From JAVVWB01 sp036652335 (lineage in GTDB: Bacteria > Synergistota > Synergistia > Synergistales > Synergistaceae): 64,000 nucleotides of DNA. The DNA lies in contig JAVVWB010000009.1 of assembly GCA_036652335.1 (NCBI GenBank), positions 1-64,000 of the forward strand, given 5' to 3'. The position numbers were made by a program, and so were the translations under genes. Shown piece after piece: positions 34,076 to 43,908 of the stretch. How positions within the stretch are numbered: the first letter of the stretch is position 1; each line of letters begins with the position of its first letter. The notes below the pieces were generated by a model. That model saw only the letters and a program-made list of their open reading frames with translations. It ran no database searches and was not told the origin of the DNA.

Positions 34076-36292
34076 TTATTTTCTTTTTGTTAGTCTTTCT
34101 GATAGGCGTGTCCATCTTTTTTTTGTAGTATCATTTTTTATAGCCATGGCCATTGCTCTTTTTGATCCTATTATTATTACAAGTTTTTTCCCTCTTGTTA
34201 TTGCAGTGTATATGAGGTTTCTTTGTAGCATTACGTAGTGCTGAGAGAGTAACGGGATTATGACAGCCGGGTATTCTGAGCCTTGTGATTTGTGTATTGA
34301 CACAGCATAAGCATGTACCAGTTCTTCTAGTTCTGTATATTCGTATGAGACTAGCCCATTGTCCATTTTTATTATTACTTTTGCTTCGTCTGGGTCTATT
34401 CTGTAGATTGTTCCTATGTCTCCGTTGTAGACGTCTTTGTCATAGTTGTTTTTTATTTGCATTACTTTGTCTCCAACTTTGAGTGTTCTGCCAAGTCTTA
34501 GGAGTTTTGTTCCAAGTCCGTCATTGAGGACTTGTTGAAGTTCTGCATTAAGTTTTAGTGTTCCTACAGTTCCTTTGTGCATTGGCGTGAGGACTTGTAT
34601 GTCTTCTACTGGGTCAAATCCAAAACGCTTTGGTATTCTATCTGTTACTAGCATTTTTATTATTTCTAGCACTTTTTCCGGATCGTTTTGTTCTATGAAG
34701 TAAAAGTCATTTAGTTTGTCAGGAGAGTTTTGGTCTAGTAGTGGCATTTCTCCATTGTTTATCCTGTGTGCATTTACTACTATGCTACTTTCTGCCGCTT
34801 GTCTGTATATTTGGTCCAGTTTTACTACAGGGCATATTTCTGATTTGATTATGTCGTTTAGTACATTTCCTGAGCCTACAGATGGTAGTTGGTTTACGTC
34901 TCCTACAAGGATTAACGATGCTTTTTTAGGTATTGCTTTTAGGAGGTGATGAAAGAGTATTTGGTCTATCATCGATGCTTCGTCTACTATTAAGAGGTCA
35001 CATTCAAGTGGGCTGTCTTCGTCTTTCATAAATTCACCAAATGAACCTGTTTGCCCTGTGTATTCAAGCATTCGGTGTATCGTTTTTGCTTCTCTTGTCG
35101 TTGCTTCTGTCATTCTTTTTGCGGCTCTTCCTGTGGGAGCAGCAAGCATTACTTTGTAGCCTCGTTCTTCTCTTATTTTGAGTATAGCTTTTATTAAGGT
35201 GGTTTTACCTGTTCCAGGGCCACCCGTTATTACCATTACTTGTGAGGAGATTGCAGTCCGCAAGGCTTCTTTTTGCTGTTCTGCAAGCTCTATCTCAAGT
35301 TCTTCTTCTACCCATGGTATTGTTACGTCTGGATTTACATATTGTCCGTTGTATGATGTTTCTGTGAGTGTTATTAGGTTTTTTGCAGCGTTTGTTTCTG
35401 CATAGTGAAAAGCAGGGAGGTAGACAGCACATTCTTCTTCTCCACTTTCAAGCGTGTACCATTCTACTATTATTTCTTCTGCAAGACGTGCTGCTTCTAT
35501 TCCCTCTTCTGCAAGCTCTTTTGGTACTGAGAGTATTTCTGCTGTTTGTTCAGAGAGTTCTTCTATGGGGATGTATGTATGTCCTTCTCCTACAAGCTGT
35601 GTCATTACATATAAGACACCAGCTTTTATTCTTAGAGGAGAGTCTTTTGTGAAGCCCATGCTTTCTGCAATTTTATCAGCTGTGGGAAATCCTATTCTAA
35701 ATATGTCTATTGCAAGTCTATATGGATTTTCTTTTAGGATGTGTATGGATTCAGCACCATATTTTTTGTATATTCTTACAGCAAATGTTCCTGATATGCC
35801 ATATTGTTGCAAGTAGATTAAGAGTTCTCTTATGTCTCTTTGTTCTATCCATGAGATTTTTATTGTTTCCAGCTTTTTTTCGCCAATTCCTTCTATTTCA
35901 CTTAGTCTTTCTGGGTCGTCATCAAGTATTTTGAATGTTTCTGCTCCAAATTTGAGTACTATTCTTTCGGCTAGTGATGGTCCTATTCCTTTTATTAGTC
36001 CAGAACCGAGGTATTTTTCAAGTCCTTCTGTGGTAGTAGGTTCTATTTTTTTCGCTGACTCTATAGAGAATTGGACTCCAAATTTAGGGTGGTGTATCCA
36101 TTCCCCGGTGAGTTCCACTGTTTCTCCTATTGTTGGCATTGCAAGTTTTCCTACTGCGGTTACTAGTTCTAGGTATCCAGACACATCAAGACGAAGGACA
36201 CAGTAGCCCGTCTCTTCGTCGTTGTAGGTTATTCTTTCAATTTCGCCTTTTATTGTTTTTGTCTGGGGTCTTTTGTCTTCTTCTTGTGTCAT
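34076..36292 (-). CDS. recD2: RecD2-type DNA helicase
   Basis: This 738-aa superfamily 1B 5'-3' helicase has N-terminal OB-like and helix-hairpin-helix regions (LGSGLIKGIGPSLAERIV, EIEGIGEKKLETI). Walker A GGPGTGKTTLIKAI (about 355), the DEAD-like LLIVDEASMID, GDVNQLPSVGSG, and the C-terminal YAVSIHKSQGSEYPAVI and YTAITRGKKL follow. RecD2 acts in recombination and mismatch repair in bacteria lacking RecBCD. It starts 1 base after the amidohydrolase stop with no separate ribosome binding site, implying translational coupling. Confidence 0.95.
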   Translation of the reverse strand: MTQEEDKRPQTKTIKGEIERITYNDEETGYCVLRLDVSGYLELVTAVGKLAMPTIGETVELTGEWIHHPKFGVQFSIESAKKIEPTTTEGLEKYLGSGLIKGIGPSLAERIVLKFGAETFKILDDDPERLSEIEGIGEKKLETIKISWIEQRDIRELLIYLQQYGISGTFAVRIYKKYGAESIHILKENPYRLAIDIFRIGFPTADKIAESMGFTKDSPLRIKAGVLYVMTQLVGEGHTYIPIEELSEQTAEILSVPKELAEEGIEAARLAEEIIVEWYTLESGEEECAVYLPAFHYAETNAAKNLITLTETSYNGQYVNPDVTIPWVEEELEIELAEQQKEALRTAISSQVMVITGGPGTGKTTLIKAILKIREERGYKVMLAAPTGRAAKRMTEATTREAKTIHRMLEYTGQTGSFGEFMKDEDSPLECDLLIVDEASMIDQILFHHLLKAIPKKASLILVGDVNQLPSVGSGNVLNDIIKSEICPVVKLDQIYRQAAESSIVVNAHRINNGEMPLLDQNSPDKLNDFYFIEQNDPEKVLEIIKMLVTDRIPKRFGFDPVEDIQVLTPMHKGTVGTLKLNAELQQVLNDGLGTKLLRLGRTLKVGDKVMQIKNNYDKDVYNGDIGTIYRIDPDEAKVIIKMDNGLVSYEYTELEELVHAYAVSIHKSQGSEYPAVIIPLLSQHYVMLQRNLIYTAITRGKKLVIIIGSKRAMAMAIKNDTTKKRWTRLSERLTKRK

Positions 36293-36293
36293 G

Positions 36294-37586
36294 TTATTTT
36301 ATGTATCGGATTTTTCCGTCTATTATGGTTAGTCCTACTTTCATTTTCGTTATGTCTATTTCTTCATTTTCTGCTGTTTCGGTTATAAATACTGTTACGT
36401 CTGCATAGGCACCTTTTGAGATAGTTCCTTTTTTGTTTTTATCTCCACATAGTTCTGCGTTGTTGAGAGTATATGTTTCTATAGCTTCTTCTAGCGTTAA
36501 TCTTTCAGCAGGCATCCAACCAAATCTAGGTTCGTTGTTTAGGTCTTGTCTTTGTATCATGTATCTCATGTTAAGAAATGGTGAAATAGGATGTATGGGA
36601 GAGTCGCTACCTACACCTAATACTATTTTTTCTTTTAGTACTGTTTTTAAAGCATTGTTTTCTCTAGAACGCTCTGCTCCAACTTTTTTTATCATTATTT
36701 TGCTGTCTTCTATTATGTTGGCAGGTGTAATTTCTACCATTAGTCCATATTTTTTCATTGTTTTGTATATTTGTGGAGAACCAATTTTTAAGTTTCTTAT
36801 TCTGTGATATATAGTGCTTTCTTCACCTTTGTCTTTCCTAACTGTTGCTATTGCTTTAATTATTTCTTCTATGGCTCTGTCTCCCTGTGCATCAAATATT
36901 ATTTGGCATGGTATTTGTTCTGCCAATGTTATGATTGCAATTAGGGTTTCTGAGGATATTAGCATTTCTCCTTTTAGTCCTAGAAAGTCACTGTATCCTT
37001 CTTTTAACGCCGCTGTACGTTCTGATATTTCTCCGTCCACTTTTACTACTATTGCCCCTACTTTGAAGTTGTATATGTCTGTTTCGAATATTCCGGATTT
37101 TATGTAGTCTTTAAGTTGCTGTTCATTTTTTATTCTAAGTTGGTATGTTATGCGGAAAGGTATTTCTTTTTCTTCCGCAAGCATTTTGTAGAAGTCTACA
37201 GCCTGTTTCGATGATTCAAAGATGTCTGAGTCATCAGTTTGTACGGAGGTTATACCGTTTTTTAGAATTTCTATTTTTACTTTCTCATACCATTCTTTTA
37301 TTTCTTCTTCTTTGTATGGGTAGTGTAGTTTGTTTTCTCTTGAGTATATGTCTCTGCCTGTAGATAACAAGTGTATGTGAGAGTCTATCAGTCCTGGATA
37401 GATGCTTTTGCCTTTCATATCTAGTACTGTTGTGTCGGTTTCACATGCTGTTAGTATTTCTTTGTCTGTCCCAAGCAGTTCTATTATTCCGTCTTTTATG
37501 TATATAGCCGTTTCACTGTTTACAACACTTGTTTCTACTTTTCCGTTTATGAGAGCTATGGTGTTCGATGTGTTGTTTAAGCGCAT
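36294..37586 (-). CDS. Amidohydrolase family protein (YtcJ-like)
   Basis: This 430-aa TIM-barrel hydrolase has a beta-sandwich edge at both ends. PGLIDSHIHLLSTGRD carries the HxH metal site, FDAQGDRAIEEII the His/Asp-type barrel strand, and GVGSDSPIHPISPF the terminal Asp with substrate loop. It resembles YtcJ-type N-substituted formamide deformylases, but the substrate is unknown. It begins 12 bases after pepA and ends 1 base before recD2, so pepA-amidohydrolase-recD2 is probably one unit. AGAGGT precedes the start. Confidence 0.85.
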   Translation of the reverse strand: MRLNNTSNTIALINGKVETSVVNSETAIYIKDGIIELLGTDKEILTACETDTTVLDMKGKSIYPGLIDSHIHLLSTGRDIYSRENKLHYPYKEEEIKEWYEKVKIEILKNGITSVQTDDSDIFESSKQAVDFYKMLAEEKEIPFRITYQLRIKNEQQLKDYIKSGIFETDIYNFKVGAIVVKVDGEISERTAALKEGYSDFLGLKGEMLISSETLIAIITLAEQIPCQIIFDAQGDRAIEEIIKAIATVRKDKGEESTIYHRIRNLKIGSPQIYKTMKKYGLMVEITPANIIEDSKIMIKKVGAERSRENNALKTVLKEKIVLGVGSDSPIHPISPFLNMRYMIQRQDLNNEPRFGWMPAERLTLEEAIETYTLNNAELCGDKNKKGTISKGAYADVTVFITETAENEEIDITKMKVGLTIIDGKIRYIK

Positions 37587-37598
37587 TTTTATACCTCT

Positions 37599-39053
37599 TT
37601 ATAGTTGCATTATTAGTGAGATGAGAGTTCTTGTACCAAATCCAGAAGCACCTTTTGAGTAGTATGTCTTTGGCGTTTTTATGAAGTCAGCTGCTGCTAT
37701 GTCTAGGTGAGCCCATTTAATTTCTTCTGCAACAAATTCTTCAAGGAACATTGCCGCTGTAATTGCGCCACCGTATCTTTCTCCGCAGTTTACTAGGTCT
37801 GCAAAAGGAGATTTAAGTGATTTTCTTAGTTCTGGGTCGTCTAGAGGTAGTTTCCAGTATCTTTCTCCTGTTGACTTGCCTGATGCTATTATTTTTTCTC
37901 CAAGTTTATCATCGTTTGTGAATAGGCCAGCTGTGTTCGTCCCAAGTGCAACAGCACAAGCTCCTGTTAGTGTCGCTATGTCTACTATTATGTTCGGTTT
38001 TAGTTCACTCGCATAGGCAAGCGCATCTGCTAAGGTTAGTCTGCCTTCTGCATCGGTGTTGTTTACTTCTATTGTTTTGCCGTTTCTTGCTGTTAGTATG
38101 TCGTCAGGTCTGTAAGCACGACCACCAGGCATGTTTTCTGCCGCAGCTATGATTACCGTTACTTTCCATGACGGTTTAAGTTTTGAGATTGCTTTTATTG
38201 CTCCTAGGACAGCGCAAGCTCCAGATTTGTCGCCTTTCATGGTTGTCATGTAGTCTGCCGGTTTGATGTCAAGTCCACCACTGTCAAAGGTTAGTCCTTT
38301 TCCTATTAGTACTATGTGTCCTTTTTCTTTTGTGTCGGGTTTGTATGTTACTTGTATGAATCTCGGTGCGTTTGCTGAACCACGTGCTACTGCTGTGTAT
38401 GCACCCATTTTTTCGTTTATTATTTTTTCTTCATTCCATATTTCACATTCGAGGTTTTCTTCGTCTGCAAGAGCAAGTGCTTTTGCAGCAAGTGTCTGTG
38501 GCGTTATTATGTTACCTGGCTCGTTTGCTATGTCTTTTGCATAACATTGTGCTTCCGCAAGGATTAGACCTTCATTTATTCCTTCTAGGTTTGCATCATA
38601 GATGTTTATTTCTTCTGGAATTCTATGTTCATCTTTTTCTTTTAGTATGTATTTGTCAAATTTATATGTAGCAAATGTTGCACCTTCAGCTATTGCTTTT
38701 GATGTTTCTTTGTCTGTTGCATTGTCACAGTATATTGTTATGGATATGTTTTCTTTTGTTGTTGCAGTTTTTACAACATTGAATGTAGCTGTCCTAATTT
38801 CTTCATTTAGGTTAGCTTTTTTCTTGCCAAGACCTGCCAATATTATTTTCTTTGATGGATTAGAGGGGTAGGGCATTGAGAGGATTGTTCCTGCTTTTCC
38901 AGTAAAATTTTCTGTCAATGCATATTCCTTTATAAATTTTGCTGTTTCTGCTCCAAGGAGTGCAAGTTCAAGGTTTTCTGTTTCAGTTATAAGTATTGCT
39001 GTTACTTCTGTCTCTTTTATGTTTACTGTTTTGTCTAGTCTGTTTATTCTCAT
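37599..39053 (-). CDS. pepA: Leucyl (M17) aminopeptidase
   Basis: This 484-aa protein has the M17 catalytic domain in its C-terminal half. GKGLTFDSGGLDIKPADYMTTMKGDKSGA provides metal ligands Lys/Asp, NNTDAEGRLTLADALAYA is the family signature with Asp, Glu and catalytic Arg, and WAHLDIA is near the end. The N-terminal macro-like domain is normal. It is a cytoplasmic two-metal hexameric exopeptidase that releases amino acids from peptides, consistent with an amino-acid-fermenting lifestyle. GGAGG precedes the ATG. The usual PepA DNA-binding role cannot be inferred. Confidence 0.95.
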   Translation of the reverse strand: MRINRLDKTVNIKETEVTAILITETENLELALLGAETAKFIKEYALTENFTGKAGTILSMPYPSNPSKKIILAGLGKKKANLNEEIRTATFNVVKTATTKENISITIYCDNATDKETSKAIAEGATFATYKFDKYILKEKDEHRIPEEINIYDANLEGINEGLILAEAQCYAKDIANEPGNIITPQTLAAKALALADEENLECEIWNEEKIINEKMGAYTAVARGSANAPRFIQVTYKPDTKEKGHIVLIGKGLTFDSGGLDIKPADYMTTMKGDKSGACAVLGAIKAISKLKPSWKVTVIIAAAENMPGGRAYRPDDILTARNGKTIEVNNTDAEGRLTLADALAYASELKPNIIVDIATLTGACAVALGTNTAGLFTNDDKLGEKIIASGKSTGERYWKLPLDDPELRKSLKSPFADLVNCGERYGGAITAAMFLEEFVAEEIKWAHLDIAAADFIKTPKTYYSKGASGFGTRTLISLIMQL

Positions 39054-39185
39054 TTTTATTCCTCCAAGTCTTTTTGCATTACTTGTCTATAATACCACTT
39101 TTTAGGGCATTTTTTGTAGAATTGTGCTGTATGTTTTATTTCTTTCTGCTATACTTTGTGTATATTTGCATATATTTTGAGGAGT

Positions 39186-40130
39186 ATGATTTTTTTGGAT
39201 AGTTCTATAAAAAAACAAATTGCTTTTATCTATGATGTTTCTCTCCCTGTTTGTGCAGTTATTTCTCTTTTCTCTTTGATGTCATTGGGGGCTGCGTATT
39301 TTCATCCACGTCAGGTTTCATTTTCTGTTTTTATTTTTAATCATCTTTTGTGGCTTCTTTTTACTTTTGATTTTATTTCAAGACTTTGTATTGTTAATAA
39401 TTTTAGACATTTTTTAACAAGTCATTTAGCAGAGCTTATTTCTATTCTTCCTATTGCTCCTGCTGTTTTCGTGCTTGATATGCTTGGTAGTATCAATTTA
39501 GATTGGGTACCACAGAGTATTTTTAATTTTATTTTTCTTGCTACTTTTTTTGCATATCTTTGCAGAGTTTTTATTATGCAGAGACGTTTTTTTAAGACAA
39601 ATCAGTTGCATTATGCTTTAGCAATTACTTTTACAGCTTTGGTTATCGCAGCTTTTCTTTTTGCTAAGTTTGAGGGACGTAGTTATTCAGATGGTATTTG
39701 GTGGGCTTTTGTTACTGCAAGTACTACTGGTTTTGGAGATGTTGTTCCCGCTACTCAGGGCGGTAGGGTCGTAGGGATGTTTTTGATGGTAGTTGGACTT
39801 GCTTGTATTAGTATGCTTACAGGTATTATTGCAGGTCGACTTATGCATGGAGGCTCATTACGGTACGTCGAAAATGAAAATATTAAGTTTATTATTCAGA
39901 GATTGTCTTATTTTCATTCTCTTTCTACCAGTGAGTTAGATGAGATTTGCGTTATTTTAAAGGCAGTTAAGGAAAATCAAGTTATGTCTGATGGATTAAC
40001 TTCTACAAATCTTTCTAATTACGGCAATGATTCCAATAAGTGTCATGGAAAGTTTTTGCAGTTTCTTAGGTCTAATTTTAAGCCAGATCCTAAAGATGAC
40101 TCTTCCCTTGAAGATAAGTTTATAAAGTAA
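39186..40130 (+). CDS. Voltage-gated-type potassium channel protein
   Basis: About 314 aa with roughly six membrane segments. The pore helix and selectivity filter read SDGIWWAFVTASTTGFGDVVPATQGGR, with TTGFGD in place of the commoner TVGYGD, followed by a final transmembrane helix and a 90-residue cytoplasmic tail without an RCK/TrkA domain. The fourth helix has few regularly spaced Arg, so voltage sensing is doubtful. The ATG at 39186 is very close to GAGGAG; TTG 39195 is better spaced and may be the true start. Confidence 0.9.
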   Translation: MIFLDSSIKKQIAFIYDVSLPVCAVISLFSLMSLGAAYFHPRQVSFSVFIFNHLLWLLFTFDFISRLCIVNNFRHFLTSHLAELISILPIAPAVFVLDMLGSINLDWVPQSIFNFIFLATFFAYLCRVFIMQRRFFKTNQLHYALAITFTALVIAAFLFAKFEGRSYSDGIWWAFVTASTTGFGDVVPATQGGRVVGMFLMVVGLACISMLTGIIAGRLMHGGSLRYVENENIKFIIQRLSYFHSLSTSELDEICVILKAVKENQVMSDGLTSTNLSNYGNDSNKCHGKFLQFLRSNFKPDPKDDSSLEDKFIK

Positions 40131-40152
40131 TTTTGTTTAGATTAAAATAAAT

Positions 40153-40179
40153 AGGTGGGTGACTTTTAGTCATCCACCT
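40153..40179. terminator. Terminator between K+ channel gene and eutC
   Basis: AGGTGGGTGAC pairs with GTCATCCACCT (one G:T pair) around a TTTTA loop, with a T run on the right and A-rich sequence on the left. It lies between convergent genes. Confidence 0.85.
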
Positions 40180-40192
40180 GTTTTGTTTTTTC

Positions 40193-41080
40193 TTACAGTT
40201 TTAGTTTTAGTCCAGAAGCTTTTTGGTCAATCATTTTTTTGATTATGTCTGCTATGTGTGCTCCTGCTTCTACTGGGTTTGTACCTTCTGCATATATGTT
40301 TGAGACTATGTTTCTAATTGTTTCTGGTGCACCGATGTAACCTTCATAGGTCATGTATCCACTTAGTGATGAGCTTGTAGCAAGACCTGGTCTTTCTCCT
40401 AGAAATACTATTGTTACTTTTGAGTTTACCGCTTCTGTTACAGCATCCATAGCACGTACTCGTCCATATTTTAGATAGAAAGGTGTTCCTACTTTTAACC
40501 CATTTGCTTTTAGCCCTTGCATTACTGCCGGGAGTAGGTCTGGCAGGTTGTTTTCTACAGCAGATGTAGATAAGCCGTCTGAGAAGTATACTTGTACATC
40601 AGGGTTCATTACACATTCTTTTTTTATTTCATCTACTGTTTCTTTTGATAGCTGACAGCCTAGGTCTGGACGTGTGAGAAATTCGTCTTTTGTCTCACAT
40701 ACAGTAGTGTAAGTTTTTAGTTGCATTTTTTCTAGCACTTCTTCTGATATGTCGTTAAAGACTGCGTCCATTGCAGCAGCATGGTCTGCTAGGAAACGAA
40801 GGTGGGTTGTTGTAGTGCACCTTGGACCAGCTCTCCAAACTCCAAGACGTGCAGATGTAGTTGCTTTTATTTCCATGAAGTCTGCAGGGTTTTCAGGGTC
40901 CGGTGTAGAAAGAACTTTTCTAAAGTCTATTGCAGAGATGTCAGGGACTTCTCCACTTGATTTAATTTGTTCTTGTTGTTTTGTTGATTTTTTTTCTGTT
41001 GGTTGTTGTTTGTTGTTTTCTTTTACTACGTCTTCTATTACTTGTTTAATTAGGTCTTTGAGCATTGCATCATTTGTCAT
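40193..41080 (-). CDS. eutC: Ethanolamine ammonia-lyase small subunit
   Basis: This 295-aa protein has a Lys/Gln-rich N-terminal tail (about 20-50) of the kind that targets or solubilises EutBC. The conserved core follows: TSARLGVWRAGPRCTTTTHLRFLADHAAAMDAVF, FLTRPDLGCQLS, YFSDGLSTSAVENNL and LGERPGLATSSSLSGYMTYEG. With EutB it forms the adenosylcobalamin-dependent enzyme that splits ethanolamine to acetaldehyde and ammonia. It is the last gene of the eut operon, 13 bases after eutB, with AAGGGGG before the ATG. Confidence 0.96.
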   Translation of the reverse strand: MTNDAMLKDLIKQVIEDVVKENNKQQPTEKKSTKQQEQIKSSGEVPDISAIDFRKVLSTPDPENPADFMEIKATTSARLGVWRAGPRCTTTTHLRFLADHAAAMDAVFNDISEEVLEKMQLKTYTTVCETKDEFLTRPDLGCQLSKETVDEIKKECVMNPDVQVYFSDGLSTSAVENNLPDLLPAVMQGLKANGLKVGTPFYLKYGRVRAMDAVTEAVNSKVTIVFLGERPGLATSSSLSGYMTYEGYIGAPETIRNIVSNIYAEGTNPVEAGAHIADIIKKMIDQKASGLKLKL

Positions 41081-41093
41081 TTTATTTTCCCCC

Positions 41094-42461
41094 TTACTTT
41101 AGGAATATGGAGCCGTCTCCGGCTTTTTCTGTAAGTAGTCCATTTTCGTCCATAATTCCGCGTTTTATTAGCCATTTGTGGAATTCGGGGGCAGGCTTTT
41201 TGTTAGTGAGTTCTCTTAGTGTTGCGTCATCGTGGAAGCTTGTGTCTACATAAGCAAGCATTATGTCGTCACTTACAGGCACACCCATGTAAAAGTTCGC
41301 CCCTGCAACTGCAAGTAGCGTTGTTGCCATTTCTTGGTCATCTTTGTTTATTGAGGTGTGGTTTGTGAAGCATGGAGCCATTCCCATTGGGAGTCCCATT
41401 AGTTTACCCATGAAGTGGTCTTCTAGGTTTGCTCTTAGTATTTCTTTGCCATCATATATTGTTTCTGGTCCAATGAAACCACTGACGTTGTTTACCATGA
41501 ATGGATCAAAATTTCTCGCAAATCCATAGGTTCTTGCTTCAAGTGTCATTTCGTCTACGCCACAGTCCGCGTCTATTGATACTTCAGAGCCTTGTCCTGT
41601 TTCAAAATATAGTAGGTTAGGGCCAGAAGCAATGGAGTTTTGACGTGCCAAAGCATATGCATCACGACAAAGCTGTGTGTTTACACCAAAGTTGTCGATT
41701 GCTGGCCCCGTCCCTGCTATTGATTGGAATATCATGGAGAGAGGGGCGCCTTTCTCCATGGATTCCATTTGCGTAGTCATGTGTGATAGAACAACTATTT
41801 GTGTAGGTATTTCGTTTTTCATCATGAAGTCATATAGTCCATCAGCGATACGTCTTGTACTGTTTACGTTATCTTCAACAGGGTTTATTCCAAAGCAAGC
41901 GTCGCCCGAACCATAGGAGATTCCTTCCATTATTCCAAGAAGTATCTGTTTGGGGTCATCTGTGGTGCTGTTTGTCTGTAGTCTATATGAGAGTGTTCCT
42001 GGAAGGCCAACTACGGTGTTACAACGTGTTACTACTGTGATTTTTCTTGCAGCATATACAAGGTCCATTGCAGACATTATTTTTGCTACAGCAGCCGCTA
42101 CTTCACCAGGAAATGCTCTGTGATAACGACGAAGCATTTCTCCTGTCGTTTTGTGGTCAAGTATCCAGTTTCTAAATTCGCCTATTGTCATTGTTTTGAT
42201 TTCTTCATAGGCACGTTTGTTCATTCCGTCTATGTTTACTCTTGTAACTTCATCAGTCTCATATGGTACAGACGGATTTTCTGTTATGTCTTGTATCGTG
42301 ATTTCAGAGAGGACAACTTTTGCAGCTATTCTTTCTGATACAGTTTCAGCTGCTATTCTTTGAAATCTGTCAGCTGATTTAGGTTCATTTGCCTTTGCTA
42401 GAACATCGTTTAAATTTTTAAAGGTGTAGCCTTTGCCGTTTAAATGTGTCGATAATTTCAT
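41094..42461 (-). CDS. eutB: Ethanolamine ammonia-lyase large subunit
   Basis: This 455-aa catalytic subunit has hallmarks VVTRCNTVVGLPGTLSYRLQTNSTTDD, ISYGSGDACFGINPVEDN, YFETGQGSEVSIDADCGVDEMTLEAR and CFTNHTSINKDDQEM, which line the cobalamin/substrate cavity. Length matches the family. GGAGGGG precedes the ATG, and a 73-base gap separates it from eutW. No EutA reactivase, EutE or EutD is in this window, so product handling is encoded elsewhere or missing. No cobalamin riboswitch was seen. Confidence 0.97.
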   Translation of the reverse strand: MKLSTHLNGKGYTFKNLNDVLAKANEPKSADRFQRIAAETVSERIAAKVVLSEITIQDITENPSVPYETDEVTRVNIDGMNKRAYEEIKTMTIGEFRNWILDHKTTGEMLRRYHRAFPGEVAAAVAKIMSAMDLVYAARKITVVTRCNTVVGLPGTLSYRLQTNSTTDDPKQILLGIMEGISYGSGDACFGINPVEDNVNSTRRIADGLYDFMMKNEIPTQIVVLSHMTTQMESMEKGAPLSMIFQSIAGTGPAIDNFGVNTQLCRDAYALARQNSIASGPNLLYFETGQGSEVSIDADCGVDEMTLEARTYGFARNFDPFMVNNVSGFIGPETIYDGKEILRANLEDHFMGKLMGLPMGMAPCFTNHTSINKDDQEMATTLLAVAGANFYMGVPVSDDIMLAYVDTSFHDDATLRELTNKKPAPEFHKWLIKRGIMDENGLLTEKAGDGSIFLK

Positions 42462-42534
42462 TTTTACCCCTCCAGTAAGACTATAAGCATTTGTTTAACG
42501 TGTGTTTATGTTTACTGCCTTAGCATCAGGTCAG

Positions 42535-43908
42535 CTATTCTATAAAGTTAAATGATATTACTGTTCCTTTTATGTCTGTTTCTATTTCTATTTCTCCACC
42601 AAGTTTTTCTCTTACTATGGTCTGTGCAAGTTTGAGCCCTGCTGCATCTTGTCTTATGTTATGTGGGTCAAATCCTGTCCCGTTGTCAGCTATTGTTATT
42701 TTAGTTAGCATTATAATTTTTTCTTGGTTTATCGTTATTTTGCCCGATTTTCTACCATTAAAAGCATGTTTCATCGCATTTCTTAGTAATTCGTTGACAA
42801 TGAGTGCAACGGAAGATATTTTTTCTGCCGAAATTTTTACGTCTCTTCCCGTAATTTCTATTTGTATTGAGTTTGTATCATTCATGAAGTCGGAGTGTAC
42901 TTTTTCTCTTATTCGTTTTAGTACATTTGAGAGAGATACCTTTGAGCAGTATCCATATCCTTCCTCTTCAAGTCCTGCTTCAATAGTGTTAATTTTTGCA
43001 GAGATGTCACATAATACAGTTTGTATTTCTTTGTTTGTTTCATTTTCTCTTTTGTTGTTGAGAAAACCACATAGAAATTGTAGATTATTTTTTATTCTGT
43101 GCCTGAATTCGCTCATTTCAACTAAGTGAAGTTTTTGTTCTTTTTCCAAATTGCGAAGCTGAGTTATGTCTTTTACTATTAGTGCATATTTAGTTACATT
43201 AGACTTTATGTTTACTTTTTTGTATTGGTAGACTATGTTTCCTGAGGTCACTTCGCCCCAATGGTCGTTGTCTGCTATTTCTTCTATTATTTCCGGTATT
43301 ATGTTTGATGTAGACATTCCTTGTAGGTCATCAACATAGCCAAGTTGTTTGTATAAAATTTTTGCCGCTTCGTTGCATTCAAAAATTTTTTCGTTGTGGT
43401 CTACAAGTAGTACAGCTTCTGGTACGTTACAAAATAACCAATTTACGTTTTTTACCAAGTTGCTGTTATCGTTGCATTTTTCTCTTTTCTTGCTTGGTTC
43501 ATTTGTTTCTTTAAATTTTTTTTCATAGATTAGAGCTGCTAGCATTTTCCCTTTGAAAAAGAGTGGAAATACATTTTGTACTACGGACATTTCTTCTGGT
43601 ACAGAGTATGCCTTTACTCCCGTTGTTGGCACACCTAAACGAAAGGATCTGTCTACAGCTGGTTCGTTCTGCCAACTTACCAACATTCCTATCAAGGATT
43701 TGGTGTAGAGGCTGTTCCCATTGGACGGTTTTGCCTCAGCAACTACTATCGCTGTTCTTCCTGTAAGAGATCTACAATCTATAAAAACATCAAGTTGATG
43801 AGCATCTGAGAGTGCCTGTAATTTCTTTGAGTATTTTTCAAGAAATAATATCTCTTTTTCTGTTAAGTCTGTAAATTTTTCACATAGAGATATTGTCGTT
43901 TCTTTCAT
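42535..43908 (-). CDS. eutW: Ethanolamine sensor histidine kinase
   Basis: This 457-aa protein is soluble. An N-terminal H_kinase_N-type sensor region (about 1-145, ending in FPLFFKGKMLAALIYE) and a PAS-like region (NVPEAVLLVDHNEKIFECNEAAKIL) are followed by a HisKA_2 phosphoacceptor (MSEFRHRIKNNLQF, His about 267) and an ATPase domain (NELLRNAMKHAF, IADNGTGFDPHN). This is the EutW architecture that phosphorylates the ANTAR regulator EutV in response to ethanolamine. Its ATG overlaps the eutV stop (TGATG), so translation is coupled. Confidence 0.92.
   Translation of the reverse strand: MKETTISLCEKFTDLTEKEILFLEKYSKKLQALSDAHQLDVFIDCRSLTGRTAIVVAEAKPSNGNSLYTKSLIGMLVSWQNEPAVDRSFRLGVPTTGVKAYSVPEEMSVVQNVFPLFFKGKMLAALIYEKKFKETNEPSKKREKCNDNSNLVKNVNWLFCNVPEAVLLVDHNEKIFECNEAAKILYKQLGYVDDLQGMSTSNIIPEIIEEIADNDHWGEVTSGNIVYQYKKVNIKSNVTKYALIVKDITQLRNLEKEQKLHLVEMSEFRHRIKNNLQFLCGFLNNKRENETNKEIQTVLCDISAKINTIEAGLEEEGYGYCSKVSLSNVLKRIREKVHSDFMNDTNSIQIEITGRDVKISAEKISSVALIVNELLRNAMKHAFNGRKSGKITINQEKIIMLTKITIADNGTGFDPHNIRQDAAGLKLAQTIVREKLGGEIEIETDIKGTVISFNFIE

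Noticed and set aside
42462..42534. A second ANTAR hexaloop pair or cobalamin riboswitch before eutB
   Set aside because: Only one weak CAGTAA/TTACTG pairing is found. No A1/G4 hexaloop in a stem, no B12-box and no terminator are present, and the gap is too short for a cobalamin riboswitch.
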